A stretch of DNA of 64,000 nucleotides from Chryseobacterium salipaludis (GCF_022968825.1 NZ_JALHKS010000004.1:62001-126000); one strand, 5' to 3'. Positions 1-9,076 are shown, counted from the first letter of the stretch. Translations and numbers: made by a program. Notes: generated by a model not told the origin, from the letters alone.

Positions 1-142
1 GCCGGATTTGTATTACTCATATATTCTTTAGTTTTTACTTTTATATTAATAAATATTATCTACTGTACATTAAATCAATTATTTGGTGCGATAACACACC
101 TACTGCGGCCTCGCTTCCCATCAGAATTTTTATCCGTACGAA

Positions 143-1951
143 CTACGATTGATCCGTCATCGAGCTGATGAGTTTATCTAGATTGAGGCTCCGTGCAGAA
201 GCGTCGAATATTTCACGATACGTTCCGTGCAGGCTGATGAGTTCTTCATGCGAACCGCTCTCTACTACCCTTCCCTCCTTCATTACATAAATACAATCGG
301 AATCCAGAATCTGAGACAGCGAATGGGAAATGATGACCACAGTGCGGCCTTTCTTAATAGCATCAAGCGAGTTTTTAATTTGTTCAGTCGCGATGGCGTC
401 GAGGCTGGCGGTCGGTTCATCCAGAAAAATAACAGGTGGATCTTTTAAAAACAGCCGTGCGATGGCAATCCGCTGCTGCTGACCACCGGAAAGCTGGGTG
501 GCATCGTGGGCATACTGCTGCGGAAGTGCCATAATCTGGTCATGGAGATACGCTTTCCGGGCCGCCAGTTCTATTTCAGCAAAGGAGGCGTCCATATTTC
601 CGTATCTGATGTTATCCTCAATGCTGCCCTGGAAAATATGGTTTTTCTGGAGCACAAGTCCAATGTCTTTCCGAAGGCCGGCGGTATCATACTCAGAGAG
701 GTGCACTCCATCCAAAGAAATAGTTCCGGCATCAGGTTGATAAAATTTACACAGCAGGTTGATAACGGTGGATTTGCCGGCGCCGCTCAGCCCGACCAGC
801 GCAGTGGTTTTTCCAGGGCTAATTTTCATCGAAACATCGGTGAGCGCCTGTGAGCCGTTCGGATAGCTGAAACTGACGTTTTCCAGAGTAAAAGCACCGC
901 TGATTTCTTTTTTAAAATCGCCGGAAGCTTCTGTTTCCTCATCAGCATTTAAGATATCAAAGTAACCTTCTGCATAAATCATCGCATCATTCATATCGTC
1001 ATAAATCCGATGCAGCTGGCGAATAGGCGCAGAAACATTATTAAATAAAAGAATATGCAGCATAATGGCACCGATGGTCATTTGCTGGTCTAGCACCAGA
1101 TAAACGGTTAGCAGAATAATAAGCACCACCCCAAACTGCTCAATAAATGTTTTCAGGCCATCATAAATAAAGTTGGTGCGCCTGGTGAACAACTGGCTTT
1201 CCATAAGCTGCATCTGCAAATCGTACTGTTTTTTACCCTCAAAGCGTTCGCGTACAAAACTTTTGATTACCATTACAGAATTAATGAGATTCAGCAAGCC
1301 CGAAGTTTTCTTTTCCCGCTGAGACCGCAACTGCCGGCGCACACCGGAAAGCTTCCGCGCCTGCAGGGAACTAACGTAAAAATAGATCGGTACGACTATA
1401 GTGGAAACCAAACCGACATATACATTTTGCATATACATAATTACCAAGGCAATAATTGCGTTGGAAAAGAGTGGCAGGATATCAATGAAAAAATTTTGCA
1501 CCAGTTTGGTGAGGCTCTCGATTCCGCGGTCTATCCGGATTTGCAGTTTTCCCGATTCATGTTCTTCATCTGTATAAAAAGCAACGCGGTACGTCAGTAT
1601 TTTATCAATAACTGATTGCGCAAGGGTGGAACTGGTATTAATTCTGATTTTTTCGCCATAAAATTTTTGCCCGAACTGTATAAAAATGTTCAGCAGTTCC
1701 TTTCCTAATAAGATGGCGGAAATAATCAGCAGCACACGAAACCCTTCGGACATAGGATCCGGCTGCCGGGTAAGTTCTGTAACTTCATCTACTGTATATT
1801 TCAGGACCAGCGGATTCACCTGCGCCATCAGCGCGCCGATGAAAGTCAGAAATAAAGTAAACAGCATCATCCGCCGGTATGGTCGGATAAAAGGCAGCAA
1901 TTGCTGATAAATGTGATATAATGTGATAGTACGGGTAAAAGGCTTGGGCAT
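143..1951 (-). CDS. ABC exporter, fused membrane and ATPase domains (MsbA/MdlB-like)
   Basis: A 602-residue half-transporter. Residues about 20-330 form the six-helix exporter domain. The ATPase domain follows, with Walker A GLSGAGKST, signature LSGGQQQRIAIARL and Walker B VIFLDEPTASLD, then the switch histidine in VVIISHS. The family works as a homodimer or heterodimer in the inner membrane and exports lipids, peptides or drugs. The substrate cannot be read from the sequence. It lies 69 bases downstream of lptB on the same strand, which would fit an envelope lipid role but does not prove it. Start is ATG at 1951. Bases 1-142 beyond its 3' end are AT-rich and hold nothing I recognise. Confidence 0.93.
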   Translation of the reverse strand: MPKPFTRTITLYHIYQQLLPFIRPYRRMMLFTLFLTFIGALMAQVNPLVLKYTVDEVTELTRQPDPMSEGFRVLLIISAILLGKELLNIFIQFGQKFYGEKIRINTSSTLAQSVIDKILTYRVAFYTDEEHESGKLQIRIDRGIESLTKLVQNFFIDILPLFSNAIIALVIMYMQNVYVGLVSTIVVPIYFYVSSLQARKLSGVRRQLRSQREKKTSGLLNLINSVMVIKSFVRERFEGKKQYDLQMQLMESQLFTRRTNFIYDGLKTFIEQFGVVLIILLTVYLVLDQQMTIGAIMLHILLFNNVSAPIRQLHRIYDDMNDAMIYAEGYFDILNADEETEASGDFKKEISGAFTLENVSFSYPNGSQALTDVSMKISPGKTTALVGLSGAGKSTVINLLCKFYQPDAGTISLDGVHLSEYDTAGLRKDIGLVLQKNHIFQGSIEDNIRYGNMDASFAEIELAARKAYLHDQIMALPQQYAHDATQLSGGQQQRIAIARLFLKDPPVIFLDEPTASLDAIATEQIKNSLDAIKKGRTVVIISHSLSQILDSDCIYVMKEGRVVESGSHEELISLHGTYREIFDASARSLNLDKLISSMTDQS

Positions 1952-2020
1952 AAGCGGACGTTTCAGTAAGAATCAGGTGAAACAAAAAACCGACCACCGG
2001 GAGGAATCTAGCACCGAAGC

Positions 2021-3082
2021 TCAGGAACCGGTTACCCAGCCGGACAAATATCTTAACTGATCCGATGAAAGTTGACTGGCCTCCGTTGCGGCATTTTCGA
2101 TATTATAACCGGGCGTAACTGGCTTTTTTTGTATAACGAAGGAATTATGTGCGGATTTGTCCACCAGCTCCGAAAAAATAAATTCCAGCTCTGAACTGGA
2201 CAGTGTCGCGAAGCTGATATCTTCAAAACCGTGCAACAGCCTTAAATTATCCATGTTTTTCAGCTGCCCGGAAACCGTGCTTTCAAAAGACTGCCGGGAA
2301 TCAAAATTACCACCCCAAATGTTATAGACAAATTCCTTCTTCGCGGGTTTATTAAGGATATCCTGATAGACAAAGTTTTCGCCGAGATACGCCTCGCGGA
2401 CCTGCGGATCATTGGCCAGATCCTGGGGTAAACCTTCTTTCAGGATTCGGCCTTCAAACATAATATAGGTTTTATGCGTAATCGCCAAGGTTTGCTGCAC
2501 ATTGTGATCGGTAATCAGGATACCGATGTTTTTATCGACGAGACTGCGCACAATCTTCTGGATGTCTTCCACGGCAATCGGGTCCACGCCGGCAAAAGGT
2601 TCATCAAGCAAAATGAAGGCGGGACTTGTCGCAAGGCAGCGCGCAATCTCCGTACGGCGGCGTTCGCCACCGGAAAGCAAATCACCCCGGTTTTTCCGGA
2701 CATGCTCCAGGGAAAATTCCTCGATCAGTTCATCGCATTTCATTTGCTGCTGCTTCCGCGTTAATTTGGTAAGCTGCAGCACGCCCATGATATTATCTTC
2801 CACGGAAAGTTTACGGAAAACCGAAGCTTCCTGCGCCAGGTATCCTATCCCCTGCTGTGCCCGGCGGTACATGGCGTCACCGGTAATATCGCGGTTCTCC
2901 AAAAAGATCCGCCCGGACGTTGGTTTTACCAGACCGACGATCATATAGAAACTGGTGGTTTTTCCGGCACCATTCGGGCCGAGCAAACCCACAATCTCGC
3001 CCTGCGCTACCTGCACGGATACGCCTTTCACAACCTTCTTCGGGCCGTATTCTTTAATTAAGTTTTCTCCGCGTAGAATCAT
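2021..3082 (-). CDS. lptB: LPS export ABC ATPase LptB with unusual C-terminal tail
   Basis: ATPase of the Lpt machine that extracts lipopolysaccharide from the inner membrane. Residues 1 to about 240 match LptB: Walker A GPNGAGKTTSF, signature LLSGGERRRTEIARCLA, Walker B AFILLDEPFAGVDP, H-loop LITDHNV and the family end VREAYLGENF. The protein then continues for about 110 more residues that I do not recognise, where LptB proteins usually stop near 240. The tail is mixed polar and hydrophobic, with no membrane helix. A TAnnTTTG box ends five bases before the ATG, so the message may be leaderless. The ATPase assignment is secure; the tail function is unknown. Confidence 0.93.
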   Translation of the reverse strand: MILRGENLIKEYGPKKVVKGVSVQVAQGEIVGLLGPNGAGKTTSFYMIVGLVKPTSGRIFLENRDITGDAMYRRAQQGIGYLAQEASVFRKLSVEDNIMGVLQLTKLTRKQQQMKCDELIEEFSLEHVRKNRGDLLSGGERRRTEIARCLATSPAFILLDEPFAGVDPIAVEDIQKIVRSLVDKNIGILITDHNVQQTLAITHKTYIMFEGRILKEGLPQDLANDPQVREAYLGENFVYQDILNKPAKKEFVYNIWGGNFDSRQSFESTVSGQLKNMDNLRLLHGFEDISFATLSSSELEFIFSELVDKSAHNSFVIQKKPVTPGYNIENAATEASQLSSDQLRYLSGWVTGS

Positions 3083-3086
3083 AAGG

Positions 3087-3094
3087 CAAATATA
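3087..3094 (-). promoter_or_regulatory. -7 element TATATTTG of lptB, leaderless spacing
   Basis: Matches the Bacteroidota -7 consensus TAnnTTTG. Its last base lies only five bases before the lptB ATG at 3082, so transcription would begin at or next to the start codon. Confidence 0.5.
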
Positions 3095-3211
3095 AGAAAA
3101 TACGGTTTGCGCGAATAGGGCAATTTAGTCAGTGCTGAACAACAGGACAGTAAAGCATCTTTATTATTTCGCCTTTTGTTATAAATAAATTATCTTCGTT
3201 TCCTGAAAAAA

Positions 3212-3715
3212 TTGCACGGTTTGAGTGTCAGGGAAAAAGAGTTTGCGGAATTAATAAAGGATCACCAGGGGCTGATCATTAAGGTTTCGCGGCTGTATAC
3301 CAACACGCTGGAAGATGAACAGGATCTTTTTCAGGAAATTGTGTTACAATTATGGCGTTCCTACGACTCATTCAAAGGACAATCCAAAATCTCTACCTGG
3401 ATGTACCGCGTGGCCCTCAATACCGCCATTACCCTATTCCGAAAGAAAACTCGTTCGCCGCAAACCGATGAACTGCATGATTTCCACTTCGCGGGATACA
3501 CGGAACAGGACAACGATCAGGAACAAAAGGTCGCGCTGCTGTACAAAGTAATTAAGAAACTGCCTCAGGTGGAACGCGCGATTGTGACAATGTATCTGGA
3601 TGATTTGCCCTACCGCGATATTGCGGAAAACCTCGGAATCTCGGAAGTGAATGCGCGGGTAAAAATGAACCGGCTGAAGAAAACCTTAAAAGAATTGATG
3701 ACCAAGTATGCCTGA
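3212..3715 (+). CDS. RNA polymerase ECF sigma factor
   Basis: A 167-residue sigma-70 family protein with the ECF layout. Region 2 is seen as EDEQDLFQEIVLQLWRSY followed by STWMYRVALNTA, and region 4 as LPYRDIAENLGISEVNARVK. It would direct polymerase to a small regulon. No ATG is available at the front: the frame starts with TTG at 3212 (a second TTG lies at 3221). Its end overlaps the next gene by eight bases, a layout usual for an ECF factor and its membrane-bound anti-sigma partner. The target genes cannot be told from here. Confidence 0.88.
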   Translation: MHGLSVREKEFAELIKDHQGLIIKVSRLYTNTLEDEQDLFQEIVLQLWRSYDSFKGQSKISTWMYRVALNTAITLFRKKTRSPQTDELHDFHFAGYTEQDNDQEQKVALLYKVIKKLPQVERAIVTMYLDDLPYRDIAENLGISEVNARVKMNRLKKTLKELMTKYA

Positions 3716-4379
3716 ATTTGATCTGGATGACTTAAAGAGCAGTTGGCAACAACAGGCAGCCCCACAGCGGTATAATGAGCAGGATATTGAAATCATGCTG
3801 AGTAAATCGTCGGGGAGTTACGTGAAATATATCCTGTGGATTTGTATTGCGGAATTCGCGATCATTCTCGGTGCCAATATTTACTACAGCTTTGCCGGCG
3901 AAACCAGTGATGGCCTGAAACAAATGTTCCACCGCCTGGGCATCCGACACACCGAATCTTTTGCGCTCTCCATTCGCAGGTTGTACACGGCGCTGCAAAT
4001 CACCAGCCTGGTAATGTCGGCTGTTTTTGCGGTTATTTTCTATAGAAACTACCGTAAAATTAATGTGGAAGAAAACCTGAAAAGATTCATTCTGCAGATT
4101 ATCCGATTCCGGAAGTCTGTGAACTTTTTTATTCTGGCTAATATTGGTCTCGTAGTCCTTTTCACGCTGGCACTCGGATACTTCACCTTTTCAGTACTGG
4201 CACGGCAGGATATTACCTGGTCACACCCAACCGTGCAAAGCTTGCTGATCATGTATGGCATTCTGCTCCTGCTGAGTGTACTGCTCATGTGGCTTTATTA
4301 CCGCATCGTGTACGGGATGCTGCTGCGGCGATTGGGCCGAAACCTGGAGCAACTCAAGAAAATAGAACAGGGAAACTAA
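3708..4379 (+). CDS. Membrane protein, probable anti-sigma partner of the ECF factor
   Basis: A 223-residue protein: a short soluble N-terminal segment (FDLDDLKSSWQQQ) and four predicted membrane helices at about residues 38-60, 100-118, 140-165 and 175-197, ending in a basic, Leu-rich cytoplasmic stretch. The acidic DLDDLKSSWQ start resembles the N-terminus of many Bacteroidota proteins encoded directly after ECF sigma genes. The eight-base overlap with the sigma gene implies translational coupling, so I infer an anti-sigma or sensor role. No zinc-binding HxxxCxxC motif is present, so it is not a ZAS-type anti-sigma factor. The function is inferred from position only. Confidence 0.75.
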   Translation: MPEFDLDDLKSSWQQQAAPQRYNEQDIEIMLSKSSGSYVKYILWICIAEFAIILGANIYYSFAGETSDGLKQMFHRLGIRHTESFALSIRRLYTALQITSLVMSAVFAVIFYRNYRKINVEENLKRFILQIIRFRKSVNFFILANIGLVVLFTLALGYFTFSVLARQDITWSHPTVQSLLIMYGILLLLSVLLMWLYYRIVYGMLLRRLGRNLEQLKKIEQGN

Positions 4380-4401
4380 AATAAGTTTCCCTGTTTTTTT
4401 T
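4366..4401. terminator. Rho-independent terminator after the sigma / anti-sigma pair
   Basis: An 11-bp perfect stem (AACAGGGAAAC / GTTTCCCTGTT, loop of eight bases holding the TAA stop codon) followed by a run of T. It separates the pair from the convergent rpoN. Confidence 0.85.
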
Positions 4402-4417
4402 AAATCTGTTTTTTAAT

Positions 4418-5893
4418 TTATAATTCCTTACGCAGCCTTGCCACCGGAATATTAAGCTGCTCGCGGTATTTGGCAATGGTACGCCGTGCGATGTTGTAAC
4501 CCTTTTCTTTCAGCAGGCCTACCAACGCGTCATCTGTTAACGGCTTGCGCTTGTTTTCATTATTAATGACATCCTGAAGATGGGTTTTAATTTCACGCGT
4601 GGACACTTCTTCACCATCATCATTGACCAGTGAATCAGAGAACAGGTTTTTAAGATATACAATTCCGTTGGGCGTATCTGCATATTTACTCTTTACCACA
4701 CGGGAAATGGTCGAAATATCAAAACCGGTGATATCGGCTACATCCTTCAGAATCATTGGTCTTAAAGATTTGTCATCAGCCGTAATGAAATAGTCCTTCT
4801 GCAGCTTTACAATCGCAGTAATGGTCTGCAAAAGCGTATTCTGGCGCTGGTTGATCGCATCAATATACCATTTGGCGGCATCCAGTTTCTGCTTGATAAA
4901 TAAAGCGGCCTGCTTGTGTTCCGGCGATTTTTTATCATGAGAATACGTTGTCAGAATATCTTTGTATTCATCTGAGACACGCAGGGAAGGTGCATTTTTG
5001 CTGTTCAGTGACGGAATGACTTCCACGCCTTTGCTGCCGTTATCCTTCACGGTGATCAGAAAGTCGGGAATAATTTCGTTGTTGATGGTAATCGTTTGTG
5101 TATCAAAATTACCTCCCACGCGCGGCGAAAGTCTTGAAATAATATCGAGCGCATCACGCAGGTCATCTTCTTCGATATCGTATTTCTGCAGAATTTTGTT
5201 GTAATGCTTATTCGTGAGCGCGTCAAACTGGTTTCGCAGAATATTAGCTGCCAGACTTACGGCTTTATCACTGCTGACCTTTTTTTCAATCTGAAGCAAG
5301 AGGCATTCCTGCAGATCACGTGCACCAACGCCGGCCGGATCGAGTTTCTGCACATAATTCTCGAGGATATATTCAACGTGTTCTACCGTGGTAAAAATCC
5401 CCTGAGAGAAGGCCATATCATCCACGAGCTTTTTCAGTTCGCGACGTAGATAGCCATCGTTATCCAGGTTACCGATGATATACTCGGCGATTTTCAGGTC
5501 TTCATCTTCAACATTGGTCAGGCGGATTTGCTCGAGCAGATAATCATATAGGGACTGCCCTTCCGTAAGCAGCGCCTGATTATCAAACTCTTCATCATCT
5601 GCGGAATAATTGCTGGCCGTGGTTTTATAGGCAGGTTCGTCATCGAACAGATAATCATTCACATCAAAATCTGTATCGATGGTTTCCGTGCCTTCATCTT
5701 CAAAGCCTTCTTCTGCTGAGAATTCCTCTTCTTTGGTTTCTTCCTGCACTTTTTCCAAAGCAGGGTTTTCTTCCAGTTCCCGTTCCAGTTCTTCCTCAAA
5801 TTCCAGCGTATGCAGCTGAATGAGTTTCATAAGCTGTATTTGCTGCGGGGCGAGCTTCTGCCCCAATTTCATCTGAAGGTTTTGCTTTAACAT
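4418..5893 (-). CDS. rpoN: RNA polymerase sigma-54 factor RpoN
   Basis: A 491-residue sigma-54. The N-terminal activator-binding region starts LKQNLQMKLGQKLAPQQIQL and is Gln/Leu-rich. An acidic linker (about residues 50-105, many E and D) follows, then the core-binding and DNA-binding regions. The C-terminus carries the RpoN box in the form ARRTIAKYREQLNIPVA, which reads the -24 promoter element. Sigma-54 needs AAA+ enhancer-binding proteins; none of the classical NtrC type was found in this window. It lies 78 bases downstream of asnS on the same strand, a pairing I regard as common in Flavobacteriia. Confidence 0.97.
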   Translation of the reverse strand: MLKQNLQMKLGQKLAPQQIQLMKLIQLHTLEFEEELERELEENPALEKVQEETKEEEFSAEEGFEDEGTETIDTDFDVNDYLFDDEPAYKTTASNYSADDEEFDNQALLTEGQSLYDYLLEQIRLTNVEDEDLKIAEYIIGNLDNDGYLRRELKKLVDDMAFSQGIFTTVEHVEYILENYVQKLDPAGVGARDLQECLLLQIEKKVSSDKAVSLAANILRNQFDALTNKHYNKILQKYDIEEDDLRDALDIISRLSPRVGGNFDTQTITINNEIIPDFLITVKDNGSKGVEVIPSLNSKNAPSLRVSDEYKDILTTYSHDKKSPEHKQAALFIKQKLDAAKWYIDAINQRQNTLLQTITAIVKLQKDYFITADDKSLRPMILKDVADITGFDISTISRVVKSKYADTPNGIVYLKNLFSDSLVNDDGEEVSTREIKTHLQDVINNENKRKPLTDDALVGLLKEKGYNIARRTIAKYREQLNIPVARLRKEL

Positions 5894-5971
5894 ATAATAA
5901 AATGTTGTTTTCTATATTTGGTGTGTTGTGCGGTATTTATTTACCAGAAAGCTAAATTTAGTGAAAATATT

Positions 5972-7417
5972 TTAAAATTCGGCGCTGTGTGGCGTACGCG
6001 GGAACGGAATAACGTCGCGGATGTTGGTCATACCCGTCACGAAAAGCACCAGCCTTTCCAGTCCCAGTCCAAAGCCTGCATGCGGTACGGAACCAAACTT
6101 ACGCGTGTCCAGATACCACCAGAGTTCTTTGGCATCCACATTCATTTCAGTCATTTTCTGCTGCAAAATGCCCAGCTGATCTTCGCGCTGGCTGCCGCCG
6201 ATGATTTCACCGATGCCGGGGAATAAAACATCCATGGCGGCCACGGTTTTTCCGTCTTCGTTCAGTTTCATGTAGAACGCTTTGATATCTTTCGGATAAT
6301 CGAATAATACCACCGGGCTTTCAAAATGTTTTTCTACGAGATAGCGCTCATGCTCACTCTGCAGGTCAGCACCCCACTCCTCAATCGGGAACTGGAATTT
6401 GCCTTTTTTGTTTTCCTTTGAGTTCTTAAGAATGTCAATAGCCTCTGTGTAAGAAACACGTTTGAATCGCTTGGCCACCACATTTTCCAGTTTTTGGATC
6501 AGGCCTTCCGCAGCGCGGTCTTTGGCCGGTTTTTGTTTTTGTTCTTCCGCAAAGCGCTGATCCAGGAAATCCAGGTCATCCTTGCAGTTGTCCAATACAT
6601 AACGGATGACATATTTCAGAAAGTCTTCCGCCAGATCAATGTTATCTTCAAGGTTATTGAAAGCCACTTCCGGTTCCACCATCCAGAATTCAGCAAGGTG
6701 GCGCGTGGTGTTGGAATTTTCCGCACGGAAGGTGGGACCAAAGGTATAAACGCGGCCCAAGCCCATCATGGCTGTTTCCACGCTCAGCTGACCGGAAACC
6801 GTTAAGTTGGTTTTACGCCCGAAAAAATCCTGCGCAAAATCCACATCTCCATTTTCAGTGCGCGGAATTTCATTTAAATTAAAGTTGGTTACACCAAACA
6901 TTTCGCCGGCTCCTTCTGCGTCTGCACCGGTGATAATCGGCGTGTTCATGTAGAAGAACTGGTTTTCATTAAAGAACTGGTGAATGGCAAAACTCACCGC
7001 ACTGCGCACACGAAATACTGCCGAAAATAAGTTGGTCCGGAAACGCAGGTGCGCCTGCTCACGCAACACTTCCAGCGAGTGTTTCTTGGGCTGCAAAATC
7101 GTGCGGTCTCGCTCTTCGGTGAAGTTCTCACCGAGGATCTGAATTTTCTTTGCGATGATTTCAATCTGCTGGCCGGCACCCTGGCTTTCCACCACTTCGC
7201 CGGAAATGCGTAAAGATGCCGCCGTGGTAATGCGGTTAAGTGTCGCTTCATCGAGCTTCTCGAAGTCCACCACAATCTGCAGGTTATTAATCGTAGAACC
7301 ATCATTTAAGGCGATAAAACGGTTAGAGCGAAAAGCCCGAACCCAGCCACTTACGGTAATGTCATGATGGAGCAGTTTTTTATAGTCTCCCAGTAATTCC
7401 TTAATCGTCGTTCTCAT
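5972..7417 (-). CDS. asnS: Asparaginyl-tRNA synthetase
   Basis: Charges tRNA-Asn with asparagine in the cytoplasm. This is a class IIb synthetase of 481 residues: an N-terminal OB-fold anticodon domain ([19 protein letters not shown]), motif 2 with [19 protein letters not shown] and motif 3 with [15 protein letters not shown] near the C-terminus. The frame is open a further 13 codons upstream (starting MLRRAAAK), but the family-like start [10 protein letters not shown] at 7417 is preferred. A TAnnTTTG box lies about 70 bases upstream. Length agrees with the family. Confidence 0.97.
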   Translation of the reverse strand: MRTTIKELLGDYKKLLHHDITVSGWVRAFRSNRFIALNDGSTINNLQIVVDFEKLDEATLNRITTAASLRISGEVVESQGAGQQIEIIAKKIQILGENFTEERDRTILQPKKHSLEVLREQAHLRFRTNLFSAVFRVRSAVSFAIHQFFNENQFFYMNTPIITGADAEGAGEMFGVTNFNLNEIPRTENGDVDFAQDFFGRKTNLTVSGQLSVETAMMGLGRVYTFGPTFRAENSNTTRHLAEFWMVEPEVAFNNLEDNIDLAEDFLKYVIRYVLDNCKDDLDFLDQRFAEEQKQKPAKDRAAEGLIQKLENVVAKRFKRVSYTEAIDILKNSKENKKGKFQFPIEEWGADLQSEHERYLVEKHFESPVVLFDYPKDIKAFYMKLNEDGKTVAAMDVLFPGIGEIIGGSQREDQLGILQQKMTEMNVDAKELWWYLDTRKFGSVPHAGFGLGLERLVLFVTGMTNIRDVIPFPRTPHSAEF

Positions 7418-7487
7418 ACGTTTTGCATTCGTTTTAGCAGCAGCTCTGCGCAGCATCCACAGGCTGTTAACTGCCGGTCAATACATG

Positions 7488-7495
7488 CAAACTTA
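7488..7495 (-). promoter_or_regulatory. -7 element TAAGTTTG upstream of asnS
   Basis: Matches TAnnTTTG, about 70 bases before the chosen asnS start. No good -33 TTTG was found at the usual distance. Confidence 0.4.
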
Positions 7496-7543
7496 CGAAA
7501 ATTGGCGTAATATTTGATGCAGGGCGGGAATTAAATTGGGGAG

Positions 7544-7564
7544 AGAAAAGAGAAAAGAGAAAAG
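7544..7564. repeat. Three tandem copies of AGAAAAG
   Basis: Three perfect 7-base copies in a purine-rich stretch of the asnS-rimM gap. Simple sequence; a slippage-prone site at most. Confidence 0.75.
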
Positions 7565-7574
7565 ATGAAAGCGT

Positions 7575-7609
7575 AAGGACTAAAGATGTTAGACTGAAAG
7601 ATAATAGAC
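7575..7609. repeat. Degenerate array with alternating 7/8-base period
   Basis: Hexamers AAGGAC, AAAGAT, TTAGAC, AAAGAT, ATAGAC begin at 7575, 7582, 7589, 7597 and 7604, so spacing runs 7, 7, 8, 7. The same hexamer family with strict 7/8 alternation occurs at 42750-42792. Confidence 0.55.
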
Positions 7610-7798
7610 TGCTGAGAAATTTAAATTTTAGATTTTAAATTATATACGGCAGCAATCAAGATATAACCAAACTATAAAGTGAGGGTGCTGAACGTCAGGA
7701 AAAACCATGTTTAAAAAAGTGGTGATTGATTAGTTAGAAAAGCAGATTATAACTTACTAATTCAAACCCGGACTTCCTACTTCCATGCTCCGTCCTGA

Positions 7799-8341
7799 TT
7801 ACTCGTCCTTACGCGAAGGTTTCAAAAACACATCCAGCAAGCCTTCCGGCAGGCTCATACGGATTGTTTTCTCCTCGCGATTAACTTCAAGAATCCAGTC
7901 GCGGACAATTGGAATGATAACTTCCTTTCCGTCGAGATCTAAAATAAAATAATGCTGCGCCGTCTGGTCGTTCACAGAGCAGATGGTTCCACAATGGGTT
8001 CCGTCCTCGTCCAGGATCTGAAAGCCAGTGACTTCGTGATAATAGAATTTGTTACCGGTGAGTTCCGGCAAAGTAGAAAGTGGCAGATACACATCTTTGG
8101 AAAGTACCTGATCCACCATCGCCTCGGTGGCGTTTTTGAAGGAAATCACCAGTGTATCGGTTTTCCCCCAGGATTGTTTTGCAATAAAAAACGGAACCAG
8201 TAATCCGTTGATATCAACGAATACTGATTCCAGTTTGTTATACATTTCGGGCTGATCTGTGTCCAGTTTCAGGAACACATTGCCCTGTAACCCGTGTCTG
8301 CGAGTAATTCTTCCTAAAAAATAGCAGTCTTCCTTACGCAT
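7799..8341 (-). CDS. rimM: 16S rRNA processing / ribosome maturation factor RimM
   Basis: A 180-residue RimM: the N-terminal RimM barrel starts YFLGRITRRHGLQGNVFLK, and the C-terminal PRC-like barrel includes FYYHEVTGFQI and VIIPIVRDWILEV. It binds ribosomal protein S19 in the 30S head and helps late 30S maturation. It follows rpsP by 17 bases on the same strand, so the two are co-transcribed. trmD, the usual third member of this operon in many bacteria, is 14 kb away here. Confidence 0.95.
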   Translation of the reverse strand: MRKEDCYFLGRITRRHGLQGNVFLKLDTDQPEMYNKLESVFVDINGLLVPFFIAKQSWGKTDTLVISFKNATEAMVDQVLSKDVYLPLSTLPELTGNKFYYHEVTGFQILDEDGTHCGTICSVNDQTAQHYFILDLDGKEVIIPIVRDWILEVNREEKTIRMSLPEGLLDVFLKPSRKDE

Positions 8342-8358
8342 ATCGGGTGGTATGGGTG

Positions 8359-9021
8359 TTACGCTTTATCTTCAGCAGATTCGTCGTTACCGGTAATTTT
8401 ATCAGCAACGTTTGCTACCGTTTCTTTCACGGTATCAACCGCATCGCTGATCGCCGCTGCAGCTGTACCAACAGTTTCAGCCACGTTTTCAACTACGCTT
8501 TTTTCTTCTGCTTCCTGTGCTGCTTTTTCTTCAGCCAGTTTTGCATCTGCTTCTGCTTTTGCGTCTGCTTCCAGTTTTGCTGCAGCATCGATACGTGCCT
8601 GGTTTACTTTAGCTTCCGCTTCGTGCGCTGCTTTTTTAGCATCTTCTTTGGATTTAGCCAGGTTGTCTTTTTTACCAAGAACCTGCTGTTCTTTAGCTTC
8701 CATCCATGTGTTGAAACGCTTGTCAGCTTCAGCCTGATCGAAAGCACCTTTGGCTACACCTCCCTGAAGGTGTCTTTTGTACAATACTCCTTTGTAAGAA
8801 AGGATTGCACGGGCAGTGTCAGTTGGCTGAGCACCGTTATCCATCCATTTCACAGCAGCATCCACGTTCAGTTCAATCACCGCTGGATTGGTAATTGGGT
8901 TGTAGGTACCGAGTTTTTCGATGAATTTACCGTCGCGGCTTCTTCTGGAATCTGCCACTACGATGTGGAAAAAAGGCTTCCCTTTTTTACCATGTCTTTG
9001 TAATCTGATTTTTACGGACAT
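8359..9021 (-). CDS. rpsP: 30S ribosomal protein S16 with long Ala/Lys/Glu-rich tail
   Basis: The first 80 or so residues are S16 (VKIRLQRHGKKGKPFFHIVV, RSRDGKFIEKLGTYNPI). The protein reaches 220 residues because of a low-complexity tail from about residue 90, rich in A, E, K and D (AKLEADAKAEADAKLAEEKA), ending in an acidic stretch. S16 is usually 80-100 residues; Bacteroidota versions commonly carry an extension, but this one is more than half the protein. The tail looks helical and charged. TAnnTTTG lies 48 bases upstream. It heads the rpsP-rimM operon. Confidence 0.95.
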   Translation of the reverse strand: MSVKIRLQRHGKKGKPFFHIVVADSRRSRDGKFIEKLGTYNPITNPAVIELNVDAAVKWMDNGAQPTDTARAILSYKGVLYKRHLQGGVAKGAFDQAEADKRFNTWMEAKEQQVLGKKDNLAKSKEDAKKAAHEAEAKVNQARIDAAAKLEADAKAEADAKLAEEKAAQEAEEKSVVENVAETVGTAAAAISDAVDTVKETVANVADKITGNDESAEDKA

Positions 9022-9068
9022 ATAATTTAAAATTTGTGGGAACTCGTCCCGGTTGAAATATTAAGCTG

Positions 9069-9076
9069 CAAAGATA
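9069..9076 (-). promoter_or_regulatory. -7 element TATCTTTG of rpsP-rimM
   Basis: Exact TAnnTTTG match 48 bases upstream of the rpsP ATG, leaving a leader of about 40 bases. Confidence 0.5.

Larger units (their letters stand above)
7418..7798. other. 381-base non-coding gap between rimM and asnS
   Basis: No gene is supported. It holds the asnS promoter element (7488-7495), three tandem copies of the heptamer AGAAAAG (7544-7564) and a periodic array (7575-7609). The remainder is AT-rich without notable structure. Confidence 0.6.

Noticed and set aside
5913-5920. TATATTTG on the plus strand, upstream of nothing
   Set aside because: It matches the -7 consensus, but no gene follows on that strand, so it is most likely a chance match.
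8347-9003. Open frame of 218 codons on the plus strand, Phe/Cys/Ser-rich
   Set aside because: It is the antisense of the low-complexity rpsP tail; the composition is what an Ala/Glu/Lys-rich gene gives on the other strand.
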